Translations under genes and position numbers: made by a program
The notes under the pieces: generated by a model
Told to the model about the DNA's origin: nothing
The model's input: only the letters and a program-made list of their open reading frames with translations
Database searches by the model: none
Part shown: positions 26,311-35,456 of the stretch, one piece after another
Numbering within the stretch: position 1 is the first letter of the stretch
Layout of the letters: the number at the start of each line of letters is the position of its first letter
Assembly: GCA_965220935.1 (NCBI GenBank)
Contig: OZ244857.1
Span: 558,001 to 622,000, forward strand
From: Bin80 sp965220935
Lineage (GTDB): Bacteria; Bacteroidota; Rhodothermia; Rhodothermales; Bin80
Direction: 5' to 3'
DNA: 64,000 nucleotides

Positions 26311-26639
26311 CTCAATTATTCGAAAATGTGGGCCAATTAATTGAATACAGCAGGGTAGTTCCAATTTATTCAACATTATGAGTCAGTAACACTCAACTTA
26401 TTCACCCGCTCAGCTACATTGCCCATAGCCATGGTTGGTCTTGGTTCCATCTTTCCATGCCCCTAATTCATGTTTCTGCACGAGTGCGGTTTGCAATGGG
26501 GCTGATGGCAAGCGTACATATACCAGAGGTTGTAATCGCCCAGAATATGCCGCGCCAAAAGGTGGACGGCTCATTGAACCGCTGCTGGATCATTGTCTGT
26601 TAAAGAGCTCCATTGCTGACCTAGACTACTTAGTTGGGT

Positions 26640-26905
26640 CATGATGCACGTCATACTGATGCGCTTAAATAATGACCCTTTTCGAGGTTTACCCGCATAG
26701 TGAAACAAATGATGTGCAAACGCTATGGAAAAGGCTCCATCTTTTGCATATCGCTTCGGATCTCCCTATTTTGCAATACCTTCCATAAAAACACGAAGAT
26801 ACTCACCATGCCTACCATCACAGTCCAGTAGCCCAAATTTGCAATATCCATTTTGTTGATTGCCGATATCAAGGTGTTTTGTTAGATGTTGAGATAAAAT
26901 TAAAG
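26640..26905 (-). pseudogene. Unidentified decayed coding sequence
   Basis: The minus strand reads a protein-like stretch, NQQNGYCKFGLLDCDGRHG then EYLRVFMEGIAK, a TAG stop, and in the same frame GDPKRYAKDGAFSIAFAHHL and YAGKPRKGSLFKR. Composition and continuity across the stop suggest a former gene. I do not recognise the family. The flanks 26311-26640 and 26906-27100 contain no other frame I can support. Confidence 0.35.
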
Positions 26906-27100
26906 TGCCTAAATTGCTCACATGACCTGCAAAATGTATCAGATCATTTATTATAAGATTGGAATGAGGGCATGTGCAAGTAATAGTGATACGAAAATTA
27001 TTTGTGTATCTGTGTGTCCACTCATTGGTACAAGAGTAACAAGTTATGTAATCTATATCAGGCTTGCCGAGATTTGCTTAGCCATGAGTTACAGACAGTT

Positions 27101-28609
27101 CTATCGCTCATCATACTCGTTGTCCTCAGCATCAGATTCTAACGATCCAAGCATGCTCCCCATCATGTCTGAATAGGTCTGCTGTTCTTTTCCTATCATT
27201 GATGCTTGATGGAGCGCTTCAAGGATTAATTCTTTGATGACCCAGTCATATGTGGTAGGAACCAGAGATTGATCTTTCGGGGGTAAGTGGGACTTTAAGA
27301 ATGCATTTAATCCCGAAACTGAATTGAGATATTTCTTGAATTCCTTATCAGAAAGTTCTGGATCAAGCGTAAGCGTATTCCCTCGTGCGAACCACGCGAG
27401 AATATCGCCATAGGCCTCACGCTCTTCACCTTTGAGATTTGGGTCTGGGAAATAATGTATAAATACTTTAAGAATTGCGCGACCGATTAAAAGGCGCGCG
27501 ACTTTTTGGGGCCCTTCTTGCTCTCCCTCATAGACCAGCTCTAGTTTGCCAGTGAGGGCCGATTCAACATAGTAGAGGTCACTGACTCGCACACAGGTTT
27601 TAGATTGTCTATGGAGTGCAGCCCTACGTTCAGCATTGGCAATCAAGGCTTCCAGAGCCGATCGGGTCATTCGAGCTGAGACACCAGATTTTTGATCCAC
27701 ATACTCACTTGCACGCGCCTCAAATGCAGTGACTTCTATAATCTGACGAATGAATTCTGGAATGATCACCTGAACTCCGCCCCGTTGAATCCATGCCTCT
27801 TGATCTGTGATTTTCATGGCCGTCTCAACATCTTTGGGATAATGCGTCAGTACCTGACAATCAATCCTGTCTTTCAGAGGGGTAATAATATTACCACGAT
27901 TAGTGTAATCTTCTGGATTTGCACTGAATACCATCATTAGATCTAAGGGGAAGCGTACATTGAACCCACGAATTTGGATGTCTTGTTCTTCCATGATATT
28001 AAGTAAACCCACCTGAATTCGCGCCTGCAAGTCTGGAAGTTCGTTGATCGCAAAGATGCCACGATTGGTACGAGGAATAATTCCAAAATGGATCACTTCT
28101 TCATCGGCATACGTCAATCGGTTATGCGCAGCTTTGATGGGGTCAATATCACCGATCAAGTCTGCAATTGAGGTGTCTGGGGTCGCCAACTTTTCTGCAT
28201 ACCGTTCACTGCGATGTAGCCATGAAATGGGTGTATCATCTCCTTGACGTTCAACCATATCTCGCGCAAATTTTGATAACGGGGCAAATGGATTGTCATT
28301 TAGCTCACCACCTGCAACTACTGGAACATACTCATCAAGCAATTCAGGGATCAGCCTAAGAATTCGACTTTTAGCTTGACCGCGTAGTCCAAGAAGTAAA
28401 ATATCATGTCGACTCAATATTGCATTCTGAAGCTGAGGAATGACACTTTGATGATAGCCCAGAATTCCAGGAAACACTTCCTGCCCACTGTTTAATCGTT
28501 CCAGCAGGTTTCGGCGTAGTTCATCCTTGACTGAATCAACGGTGTATGAAGAAGAGCGAAGATCTCCAATGGTATTTATATGTGTGTGATTGAATTTTTT
28601 ATTTTTCAT
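27101..28609 (-). CDS. ChlI/MoxR-like AAA ATPase
   Basis: This 502-residue AAA ATPase is of the magnesium-chelatase-subunit-I kind. The N-terminal FPGILGYHQSVIPQLQNAIL precedes a P-loop GLRGQAKS (74-81), in which Ala stands where the second Gly of GxxxxGKS normally is. Later come GIFAINELPDLQARIQVGLL (Walker B region, with Asn-Glu instead of Asp-Glu), VFSANPEDYTNRG (sensor 1) and LKDRIDCQVLTHYP. A helical C-terminal part of about 250 residues follows. Such ATPases usually act with a von Willebrand A protein encoded next to them. Here the downstream region is decayed and none is found. The start overlaps the stop of the upstream lipoprotein gene by 4 bases (ATGA). Confidence 0.82.
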   Translation of the reverse strand: MKNKKFNHTHINTIGDLRSSSYTVDSVKDELRRNLLERLNSGQEVFPGILGYHQSVIPQLQNAILSRHDILLLGLRGQAKSRILRLIPELLDEYVPVVAGGELNDNPFAPLSKFARDMVERQGDDTPISWLHRSERYAEKLATPDTSIADLIGDIDPIKAAHNRLTYADEEVIHFGIIPRTNRGIFAINELPDLQARIQVGLLNIMEEQDIQIRGFNVRFPLDLMMVFSANPEDYTNRGNIITPLKDRIDCQVLTHYPKDVETAMKITDQEAWIQRGGVQVIIPEFIRQIIEVTAFEARASEYVDQKSGVSARMTRSALEALIANAERRAALHRQSKTCVRVSDLYYVESALTGKLELVYEGEQEGPQKVARLLIGRAILKVFIHYFPDPNLKGEEREAYGDILAWFARGNTLTLDPELSDKEFKKYLNSVSGLNAFLKSHLPPKDQSLVPTTYDWVIKELILEALHQASMIGKEQQTYSDMMGSMLGSLESDAEDNEYDER

Positions 28610-29646
28610 CTTGGATTTTTTGGTTTCCAGTGGTAGACTTGTATAGATGGATTTGGCGCTACAATAGCTATAGCAATTTGATACGATCGGTCGGTCATAT
28701 GTTTTACTGCGAGATCAATAGGGTAAAATTCTTTCAGGTAAGTGGGCGAATGCTCAATCAGAATAAATTCTAACATGCCTTGAGAATTGTAAATATCCAC
28801 ACGAAGCCAGCCTGCGCGATGGTTAAGTACGAACCAATAATCTCCTGTTGAGGTTGCTGAACTAGTGATCAGGGGAGCTCCACGGCCACGCCCGCGATCA
28901 AACGCATAGGTCCTTCTTAGCATTGGGGAATCAAACCCCCACCATTGAAGAGTATCGGGTCCGTAGGATAAATCGTCAGACCATGTGAGAGCCCTAGGGT
29001 AAAATCCACTTAAACTAATGAGTCGGTTATCCGCATGACGTAAATGTCCTGCATGATTCCACGAAGATCCATACAAAGCCACCTCTTGAGTGATGTTTCC
29101 TAAATGATCAAATCTCCTTAGAATATGAGTGGAATTTTGTGTAACGGCTTTGAGATATAGATTAGAATTGTGGGCTAAAACATACTGTAATGAATTCGGG
29201 GGCACATTTGTGACCATGACTGAGTTGACGCTTACCGAGTCAATGACAGAATGAAATTGATGCAATTCAGGATCAAATACAATGAGTGTATCACTGCGCC
29301 ATCCAGCCAGATAGGGGTAATTGATGCCCTGAATACGAAAAGTTGTTTTTGGGGATCCATTTAATGGAAATATCACGATGTACCCCGTTTTTGTATCACT
29401 TACGTAGATGTTGTCGGTTGATCCAAACAGCACTGTGCGAGGATACTTGAGGAGGGGCTCGGTAAGAATTAGCGGGGTTGTAAGGGTATCAGGGATAACG
29501 CCTGTGGCAATGGATCTAGATACAGAATCTGCAGGCGAAATTTCTTGAGATTCAATGCGTCTACAGGATGAGGGTAGACATCCTGAACACAGGATGCATA
29601 CAATTAGGAGCAAGCAGTGACCACGGATGTGAAAGAAATTCGTCAA
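28606..29646 (-). CDS. Lipoprotein of unknown function, probably beta-propeller
   Basis: This 346-residue protein has a lipoprotein signal peptide: MTNFFHIRGH, hydrophobic CLLLIVCIL, lipobox LCSGC with Cys-23. The mature part has repeated short blocks such as VLFGSTDNIYVSDTKTG, LAGWRSDTLIVFDPELHQFH and LRRFDHLGNITQEVAL, which look like 6-bladed propeller (NHL/BF3886-like) strands. The Bacteroidota propeller lipoproteins are the nearest visual match. It is coupled by 4-base overlaps to htrA upstream and the AAA ATPase downstream, so the three are made together. A role in sensing or binding envelope proteins is possible, but inferred only from context. Confidence 0.72.
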   Translation of the reverse strand: MTNFFHIRGHCLLLIVCILCSGCLPSSCRRIESQEISPADSVSRSIATGVIPDTLTTPLILTEPLLKYPRTVLFGSTDNIYVSDTKTGYIVIFPLNGSPKTTFRIQGINYPYLAGWRSDTLIVFDPELHQFHSVIDSVSVNSVMVTNVPPNSLQYVLAHNSNLYLKAVTQNSTHILRRFDHLGNITQEVALYGSSWNHAGHLRHADNRLISLSGFYPRALTWSDDLSYGPDTLQWWGFDSPMLRRTYAFDRGRGRGAPLITSSATSTGDYWFVLNHRAGWLRVDIYNSQGMLEFILIEHSPTYLKEFYPIDLAVKHMTDRSYQIAIAIVAPNPSIQVYHWKPKNPR

Positions 29647-30839
29647 CCGTCTATCCGTCCGATTTGCAGGGTCAACTGCACTTTGCGATTGTTTCGTAGT
29701 ACGTGATAGATCACCAAATCACCAGGTCTAAAATCATAGAGGCGAGCAACATAATCATCCTGATTGATGATTGATTCGTTTTCTAAGGCTACGATGAGAT
29801 CGTACGGTAGGAATCCTGCTTCTTCGGCAGGCGAGCCAGAGTCTACATCTGCAATGAGCACACCACGGGTATCAGAAAGATCTAAAGCCTTAGCAATACG
29901 AGGTGTGACTTCAACAAAACTAATGCCCGTATAGTAGGATCGGTCAACTTGGCCGTTGTCACGAAGCTCCTGAATGATTCGCTGTGCTTTTGTACCTGGA
30001 ACTGCAAAGCCAAGTCCAACATATCCGCCACTCTCACTGTATATGACTGTATTCACTCCAATGACCTCTCCAAGAGCATTAATCAATGGTCCGCCAGAAT
30101 TGCCCCGATTGATCGCTGCATCTGTCTGAATCATATCATGAAAAAATCTCCCATCCTGACTACCGAGATCTCTATCTGCAGCACTCACTACTCCTACTGT
30201 CACACTCGGCTCTGATGCTTCAAAGAGACCGAATGGGTTTCCCAAAGCGATCGCCCACTCACCAACGATTGGCTCAGGTAGCGCCGAGAATTTTAAGTAT
30301 TCAAGAGGTTGGTCAGGAGTTACTTTCAGGAGGGCTAAATCGGTTGCCTTATCTGCTCCAATCAATTCTGCATCTAGGGTTTGCCCATCTGAGAGAGATA
30401 CCGTGACTTTTGCAGCGTCGCCAGCCACATGATGGTTGGTGACGATATAGCCATCAGGGGAAATTAAAAAACCACTACCTAGGCTTTGGACATGCCGTTC
30501 AATGATTCTCGATTGGCGTTGAGAAAAGAATTGTTCAAAAAATGGATCTTGCAGAAAATCTGAGAATGGATTCCGGTAAACGACCTGTTGTACCTCAATC
30601 ACGTTAACGCTCACGATGGCGGGAGTTGCAGATTCAACCGCTCGTGTGATGGCCGTTTCTCGGCTGAATGTGATTGAGTCATTAACCGATGCAACAGATT
30701 TCTGCGGAGCGGAGAGATGTTCTGGGGATTGTGCGTTAATCTGACATCCTGCAAGGAATAAGGTGAGACAGACGTAGGTGAGAGTTGTGACGCCTTTCAT
30801 GGCAAATGTAGATGACTGCAGGGTTGATCTTAATACCAT
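29643..30839 (-). CDS. htrA: HtrA/DegQ-type serine protease, lipoprotein
   Basis: This is a trypsin-fold envelope quality-control protease with one PDZ domain, 398 residues. The triad is visible: His in GYIVTNHHVAGDA, Asp in KATDLALLKV, Ser in INRGNSGGPLINA. The PDZ domain covers about 290-390 (GVLIADVDSGSPAEEAGFLP). A lipobox FLAGCQ follows a hydrophobic core. The ATG at 30800 (MKGVTTLTYVCLTLF) gives the cleaner signal peptide; the ATG at 30839 adds 13 residues. The mature protein is therefore membrane-anchored in the periplasm. It leads the coupled three-gene unit with the propeller-like lipoprotein and the AAA ATPase. DegP has two PDZ domains, so this is closer to DegQ/DegS size classes. 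Confidence 0.93.
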   Translation of the reverse strand: MVLRSTLQSSTFAMKGVTTLTYVCLTLFLAGCQINAQSPEHLSAPQKSVASVNDSITFSRETAITRAVESATPAIVSVNVIEVQQVVYRNPFSDFLQDPFFEQFFSQRQSRIIERHVQSLGSGFLISPDGYIVTNHHVAGDAAKVTVSLSDGQTLDAELIGADKATDLALLKVTPDQPLEYLKFSALPEPIVGEWAIALGNPFGLFEASEPSVTVGVVSAADRDLGSQDGRFFHDMIQTDAAINRGNSGGPLINALGEVIGVNTVIYSESGGYVGLGFAVPGTKAQRIIQELRDNGQVDRSYYTGISFVEVTPRIAKALDLSDTRGVLIADVDSGSPAEEAGFLPYDLIVALENESIINQDDYVARLYDFRPGDLVIYHVLRNNRKVQLTLQIGRIDG

Positions 30840-30915
30840 AAGTTCCAGATTGGTGTTATACGAGTAATCTGCATGACTTGATCACACAGGCAGAATGAGA
30901 TGCATTTAGATCATG

Positions 30916-32073
30916 TCATGTGTGGCTAATCCTTTGAAGGATTGATGTGTATACATTCACAGCATCGTTAATCGTAGAGAGCGTTTCATTCTCAAGTGTT
31001 TGGAGAACTAGTTTTTTGGTGACATCTCGTTTCAAATCCAAGCCCGCAAACAATGCCGAATGTAACGAATTTGGAAGATTAAGTGCAAGGATTTGAGCCG
31101 CTTGGTCTTTGCGATGTCGGATTTGTTTTAGGTCTGAGACTGCTACATCAATCGCTTTGGAAAGGCTGACAATAGAGGCATCAACAAGTTTTAAGTCTGA
31201 TTCGTATTCAGATGGGAAGTCATAATCGCGATGATAGAGTGCAACTTTCACCAAGCCTTCAAGCTCTAACAGATTTTTTGTACGTGATTGCTTGAAATAC
31301 CAGTTTGTCTTAAACTTAATCCGATGCAGAATCTTTGAGTTCCCCTTCAAGGTGATGACATACCCCTCTTTATTGGCATCATTTTCAACGGACTCAAGGA
31401 GTTGAGTCAGAGATAATTTCTGACGATACCATCCTGCCATTTCTACGCTAGCGATAGTTTCACCAAATGTAGGATCATAATGCTCTTGGCCAGTCTCTCG
31501 GTGTATCTGTAATAAATAGACGAGGCATCGTAGTTGTCCGAGATCAAGGACAATCCGATTTTCAGGATAGATCACTTCAAACATGTAGGTATAATTTGGG
31601 TCAAGGTGATCATAGTTCCCATCTTGCTCAAAAATCTTACGGCCCTCTACGGCCTGCTCAGACCCAAATGCTCCCAGTGTACTCCAGTGCCACTTTCCTT
31701 TAAATTCCCAGAGTAGAACGCAACTCCCGTCGTGTTTTGTTTCTGCAAAATACTCATCTTGTAACAGATGCTTTAACTCAGATTCATTATAATTAAAGTG
31801 GTTGAAGAATTTGGGCATGGGGAATGCCAAAATCTTTTCTGAATCGTGATCAAACACTAGTCCCCTGCAGTAGCGAACGAGATCTTGATCTGGGTCACTG
31901 AAAAAATTGTATCCATGCGCATACTTGTAGACCGAAATGTTGTGTTGCTTTGACCAAGTTCTGAAGACCTTTCGTTCTTTCACCAATCGCTTTAGCGTCG
32001 GTGGGCTAAGCCTCTGTTTAACCACGGCAGGATCTAAAAGCTCTATCTTTAAGGGGTTTTCCACTGAATTCAT
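30916..32073 (-). CDS. T4 Rnl1-like RNA ligase
   Basis: This ATP-dependent nucleotidyltransferase-fold ligase joins RNA 5'-phosphate and 3'-hydroxyl ends. It has 385 residues, close to T4 Rnl1 (374). Motif I with the AMP-accepting lysine is TKHDGS (112-117, Lys-113). The upstream RGLVFD (70-75) matches the Rnl1 motif before it, and motif IIIa is MFEVIYPENRIV (164-175). Motif IV is EGYVI (236-240) and motif V is RIKFKTNWY (251-259). The remaining C-terminal 120 residues are helical, as in Rnl1. T4 Rnl1 repairs tRNA cut by the host anticodon nuclease PrrC. No PrrC, Pnkp or other RNA-repair gene is seen here, so the substrate is unknown. It starts 206 bases before an IS island. Confidence 0.88.
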   Translation of the reverse strand: MNSVENPLKIELLDPAVVKQRLSPPTLKRLVKERKVFRTWSKQHNISVYKYAHGYNFFSDPDQDLVRYCRGLVFDHDSEKILAFPMPKFFNHFNYNESELKHLLQDEYFAETKHDGSCVLLWEFKGKWHWSTLGAFGSEQAVEGRKIFEQDGNYDHLDPNYTYMFEVIYPENRIVLDLGQLRCLVYLLQIHRETGQEHYDPTFGETIASVEMAGWYRQKLSLTQLLESVENDANKEGYVITLKGNSKILHRIKFKTNWYFKQSRTKNLLELEGLVKVALYHRDYDFPSEYESDLKLVDASIVSLSKAIDVAVSDLKQIRHRKDQAAQILALNLPNSLHSALFAGLDLKRDVTKKLVLQTLENETLSTINDAVNVYTSILQRISHT

Positions 32074-32396
32074 TTACGTGAGTGATAAATAATGCAATCT
32101 TGTTCCAGAGGTCTAAATCCCGTGATATGAGATTTGATTGAGAAAGTAGCCGATGAGTGGAGTCAATCTCTTGTATACATGTACTGTGATTCTGTTGCGA
32201 ATATCAGCCTTCTGTAACAAATTTGATGGTATTGATATAAAAAGATCAAGCCCGTAGATGTGTCTGAGTTTATCATCATGGGCCTTCCGCCTAAAGTGTG
32301 AGAGAAATCGTAAATTTAAGGAATTTTCGTTTCATACCTGATAGAATTTATGCTACTGACTGTGGTTAATTATCCACTTAACAATTTAATCAATAA

Positions 32397-32590
32397 ATGA
32401 AAAAGAATTCGGTGAGTAAAAGTTTAGGTTTGGAGGCACCATGGAAGATTATAGAGGATGATACAGCGAAACAGAGGACGGTGACTTGTACTGACACATC
32501 GTCACTGGAGTGTCCAAAGTGTGGAAAGGCGAGTCCATTTTATGATTTGCGATCTGCGCGTCAATGGTGGCATTTGGATACCTGTAACTA
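32397..32590 (+). pseudogene. ISL3 transposase copy 1, N-terminal fragment
   Basis: It reads MKKNSVSKSLGLEAPWKII, then the zinc-binding region LECPKCGKASPFYDLRS and WWHLDTCN, before the ISNCY insertion brings a stop. The C-x2-C pairs here and in the continuation (IKCSECG) form the N-terminal zinc ribbon of ISL3 transposases. Unlike copy 2, it has the seven bases needed to keep this frame. Confidence 0.82.
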
Positions 32591-34548
32591 GTGCCTGACA
32601 AAAAACCCCTACTTTGGGGTGTCACAATTTTTTGCGGGGCTTAATATACGAATTTTTTATTAACTGCTAGGCAGACTCTCCGATTTTAGTCGCGAAATTT
32701 TTGATCTGTTTCACCGATCTGCAAACCTCACCTATATTTGATCCAAATTCAGTGCATAGGCCACCGATTTTGCCTAAAATCTCTGCCGCACGGACGCACC
32801 TTTCCCAGCTCCAATGGTGGAGTAAGTTTTTTTGTGACTCAATGAAGAGTAATTTACGCCGCTTGGCGAAACGACTCTCGGTGTCGGGCCATCAACACCT
32901 TCCCGATTCGGCACAAATTCGTGGCGACCACACTTGCGCCGATGCTTCGCGCAAACCCCGCCTTACCTCCTTTGGTGCGAATACGTGCACCACCATGCTG
33001 TTCCAAAGAGTTGATACAGGACTCAATCTGCGCATGCTGCCGACGTTTTCGCCGAAACTCTTCCGCCGATTCTCGTTCGCGCTCTATCTTGTTCTTATAG
33101 CCCTTTTTGGGAAGAATGACCTCTATATCCAGAGCGCTTAATGCCTCAAAATTCTGAGGCGACCAAAACCCGCGATCAAAACTCATGGATCCAAGGTTTT
33201 CAAACTCTGTCCGATACTTGGTGGCGATCTCAATGGTCATATCTACATCTGATTGCGTCCATATAATCTCCCATCCCAGAATCAAGCCATGTTGACATTG
33301 GGTGATCGCGACGGGAACCCCCAATTCTACCTGATTGGGCATGGCCTTCCCCTTGACAATCCAACGCGTATGCTCGGCATGGAGCGATAATAACTTCTCT
33401 GCATTGGGAATCTTTTCCCCCTCTATCACACGACGATGAACCAAATCTACCAACCGATTGAACTGTTCAATCACCTTTTCTAATGGCGCAATCCGACTTG
33501 AACTTGGGTCAAGTTCTTTGATCTTATCCAAGACCAGTATACACTTCTGAATTCGATAGTAACAAATCTTAAAGAAGGCTAAGACCAGCTCTGGATTCTT
33601 CTCACGCTTCTTGGTGGTGTTGATCTCCAAGTAGGCATTGTTAACCGTAATAATCAAATGCTTTAACTGACGCCAACCTGCAATGTCGTACGCCCCTAAA
33701 TTGAAGGCCTCCCAGGCCCTTGAAGCAAGCTGCATGGCCAGAATGATTGAATCGCGCAATAACCGAACATCATGGGGTGTCTCAACATGGGTTTCCACCA
33801 CATACGAATCCGTCCGCGCTTCCAAAGGCGCATCAGATGCAACCCCAAAGACCTCTAACCCATGATCCACGATCATCCGATTGAGGGTCAACCAAATGTC
33901 ATCGGTGATCAGACTCACATTGTTGATAATCGTCTGCACACGATACAAGGACTTCGTACCAAAATCACTCGTATCATTTTGTAATAAGGTGCGAATGAGC
34001 GCAGAGTCATTAACCGTAAACGTCAATCGGTCAAAATCATAATCAAGCCCGAATTTTAGTACGGCTAAGACAAAGATACGCCAGTACGTCAAACCCGGGC
34101 GCCCCGTAGTCTGATCTGTGTTCTCTCCGATCGCCTCTTGCAGGTACATGACAATCCGATCCCGTAGATCTGTGGCCATCCAGATGGACTGCAATGCCAA
34201 GATGATTTGGGACGTGTCGTCTCTGGAATTAGGATCTACGAAAAGATCCTCAATGGAGTTCATCCCCAGTGTCGGTTCAGTGTCAAATTGTGCGCGCATG
34301 GTCAATGATGTGATTAAATGAACGGTGAAGATTTTTCAAATCTTGATCAATTCAGAAAGAAAAACCCCAGAAAAGTCCTATAAATACAGTGATATCCACC
34401 GCCACAGGAAAAGTTTCGAATTTTTCATGAAAAATCTTCAACGCCTAAAATAACCGCAAAATGAACAAGCAAACTATCGGTAAGTACTTGTAAAATATAG
34501 CCCTTGCGATCCTATGCTAACCCAGAATTAGAGTTTATTGTCAGGCAC
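32591..34548 (-). mobile_element. ISNCY-type insertion sequence inserted in ISL3 copy 1
   Basis: The element is 1958 bp, bounded by GTGCCTGACAA at 32591 and its complement TTGTCAGGCAC ending at 34548. The repeat extends imperfectly inward. TAACTA occurs on both sides (32585-32590 and 34549-34554) as a 6-base target duplication. The uninterrupted site is visible in copy 2 as CCTGTAACTATCAAACG. It holds one intact transposase gene and is probably the youngest insertion here. Confidence 0.87.
32854..34305 (-). CDS. ISNCY (ISDol1-like) family transposase
   Basis: This 483-residue transposase has an intact frame. The N-terminal third has TGRPGLTYWRIFVLAVLKFG, a common block in IS5/ISNCY-like enzymes. 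Catalytic landmarks are ASDAPLEARTDSYVVETHVE, VKGKAMPNQVELGVPVAIT and the SFDRGFWSPQNFEAL segment. A terminal helix-rich part contains SCINSLEQHGGARIRTKGG, with the Glu of the DDE site. The order TDSYVVETHVxTPHD followed by KGKxxxPVELG is what I associate with ISNCY of the ISDol1 type; IS1182/IS5 would be the alternatives. It reads against the host ISL3 gene. Its inverted repeats and target duplication are intact, so the element may still be mobile. Confidence 0.8.
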   Translation of the reverse strand: MTMRAQFDTEPTLGMNSIEDLFVDPNSRDDTSQIILALQSIWMATDLRDRIVMYLQEAIGENTDQTTGRPGLTYWRIFVLAVLKFGLDYDFDRLTFTVNDSALIRTLLQNDTSDFGTKSLYRVQTIINNVSLITDDIWLTLNRMIVDHGLEVFGVASDAPLEARTDSYVVETHVETPHDVRLLRDSIILAMQLASRAWEAFNLGAYDIAGWRQLKHLIITVNNAYLEINTTKKREKNPELVLAFFKICYYRIQKCILVLDKIKELDPSSSRIAPLEKVIEQFNRLVDLVHRRVIEGEKIPNAEKLLSLHAEHTRWIVKGKAMPNQVELGVPVAITQCQHGLILGWEIIWTQSDVDMTIEIATKYRTEFENLGSMSFDRGFWSPQNFEALSALDIEVILPKKGYKNKIERERESAEEFRRKRRQHAQIESCINSLEQHGGARIRTKGGKAGFARSIGASVVATNLCRIGKVLMARHRESFRQAA

Positions 34549-34840
34549 TAACTATCAAACGGCGTTGAGAGCGCAGGTTCCACGGATCAAGTGTAGTGAG
34601 TGTGGGGTAAAGACGGCGCGGGTTCCATGGGCGGGCCCGAGTTCTCGGTATACTTATGAGGAGTCGGTAATTGGGTGGATCAAAGAGGCGAGTCTATTGG
34701 CGATTTCGCGTCAGATGGGGCTTGGATGGAAAGCCATTGCAGGCATTGTTCAACGTGGGCTGGCAAGAAAAAAAGAGCAGGTCGTTGCGAACATCTGTGT
34801 CGATGAGGTGGCTTATAAGGAAGGCCCTAAACTACTATAA
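34549..34840 (+). pseudogene. ISL3 transposase copy 1, internal fragment
   Basis: The frame resumes after the ISNCY element with NYQTALRAQVPRIKCSECGV then TARVPWAGPSSRYTYEESVI and an HTH-like region AISRQMGLGWKAIAGIVQRG. It continues to ICVDEVAYKEGPK, where the first catalytic Asp is seen, then diverges from copy 2 and stops at about 34840. The rest of the gene is lost. Confidence 0.82.
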
Positions 34841-35399
34841 AAATCCTTACCGAACCTTATTCTTGTTACCCTCGTTTACCCATTTCTGAAATATCACCCA
34901 CTTAAAAAATGGGAGGCCCAATTTGCTAAGACGGTTAGAGCTTCGATAAACAAATTGGAAAATCAGTTAACATTCATAATTTTGAGAGGGGAATTCATTA
35001 TATCCTTAAATTGTGGAAAGATCATGGTTTCTTCTCAGATACTGGAAAGGTAGAGATATTTACCGCCCATTTGATAAAAGTCTCCAACATAAATCAAATG
35101 CCCCCAAGAGTCAAGGAGAAGCGAATTCAATAATTGAAAGCAAGCTAATTGAAAAATTAAAAACAAAAATTAGTGGACTCTCTATTAAATTGTTCATACA
35201 GGAACTAAATAATCGAGGACGATTTCACGACCGATATTTGCAAACAGATTCTGTCATTTTGTGTTTTACTCGCGGTTTTGACTTCTTAAAACCTAGTGGC
35301 AAACACTTCAAAGATTGCGAAATTCATCACAGTCCAAATATCGGGGATCATCTGGCTGACTTCCGAGGTTGTCGGACTATTTGCACTTTCGGTAATTGA
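34841..35399 (+). pseudogene. Truncated, frameshifted gene with HDRY motif (island cargo)
   Basis: Three plus-strand frames each give protein-like pieces in order: PLKKWEAQFAKTVRASINKL, then FERGIHYILKLWKDHGFFSD with TGKVEIFTAH, then LSIKLFIQELNNRGRFHDRY and LQTDSVILCFTRGFDFLKPS. At least two frameshifts separate them, and the N-terminus is cut where ISL3 copy 1 ends. HDRY followed by a TD and RGFDFL block recalls the C-terminal phospholipase-D-like domain of MIT_C proteins, but this is only a visual resemblance. The following helical-repeat gene starts 57 bases later, suggesting a former two-gene unit. Confidence 0.5.
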
Positions 35400-35456
35400 G
35401 TTTAACAAAATGCAGCATGTGCCAACAATAATGGCACATGCCAGATTTTGCATTCA

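Larger units (their letters stand above)
32280..34840 (+). mobile_element. ISL3-family element copy 1, right part lost, interrupted
   Basis: The left end GGGCCTTCCGCCTAAAGTGTG begins at 32280 and is almost identical for more than 100 bases to the left end of copy 2 at 37479. The transposase starts at 32397. An ISNCY-type element occupies 32591-34548. ISL3 sequence then resumes from TAACTATCAAACGG until about 34835, where similarity to copy 2 stops. The right half and right inverted repeat are missing. Confidence 0.8.
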
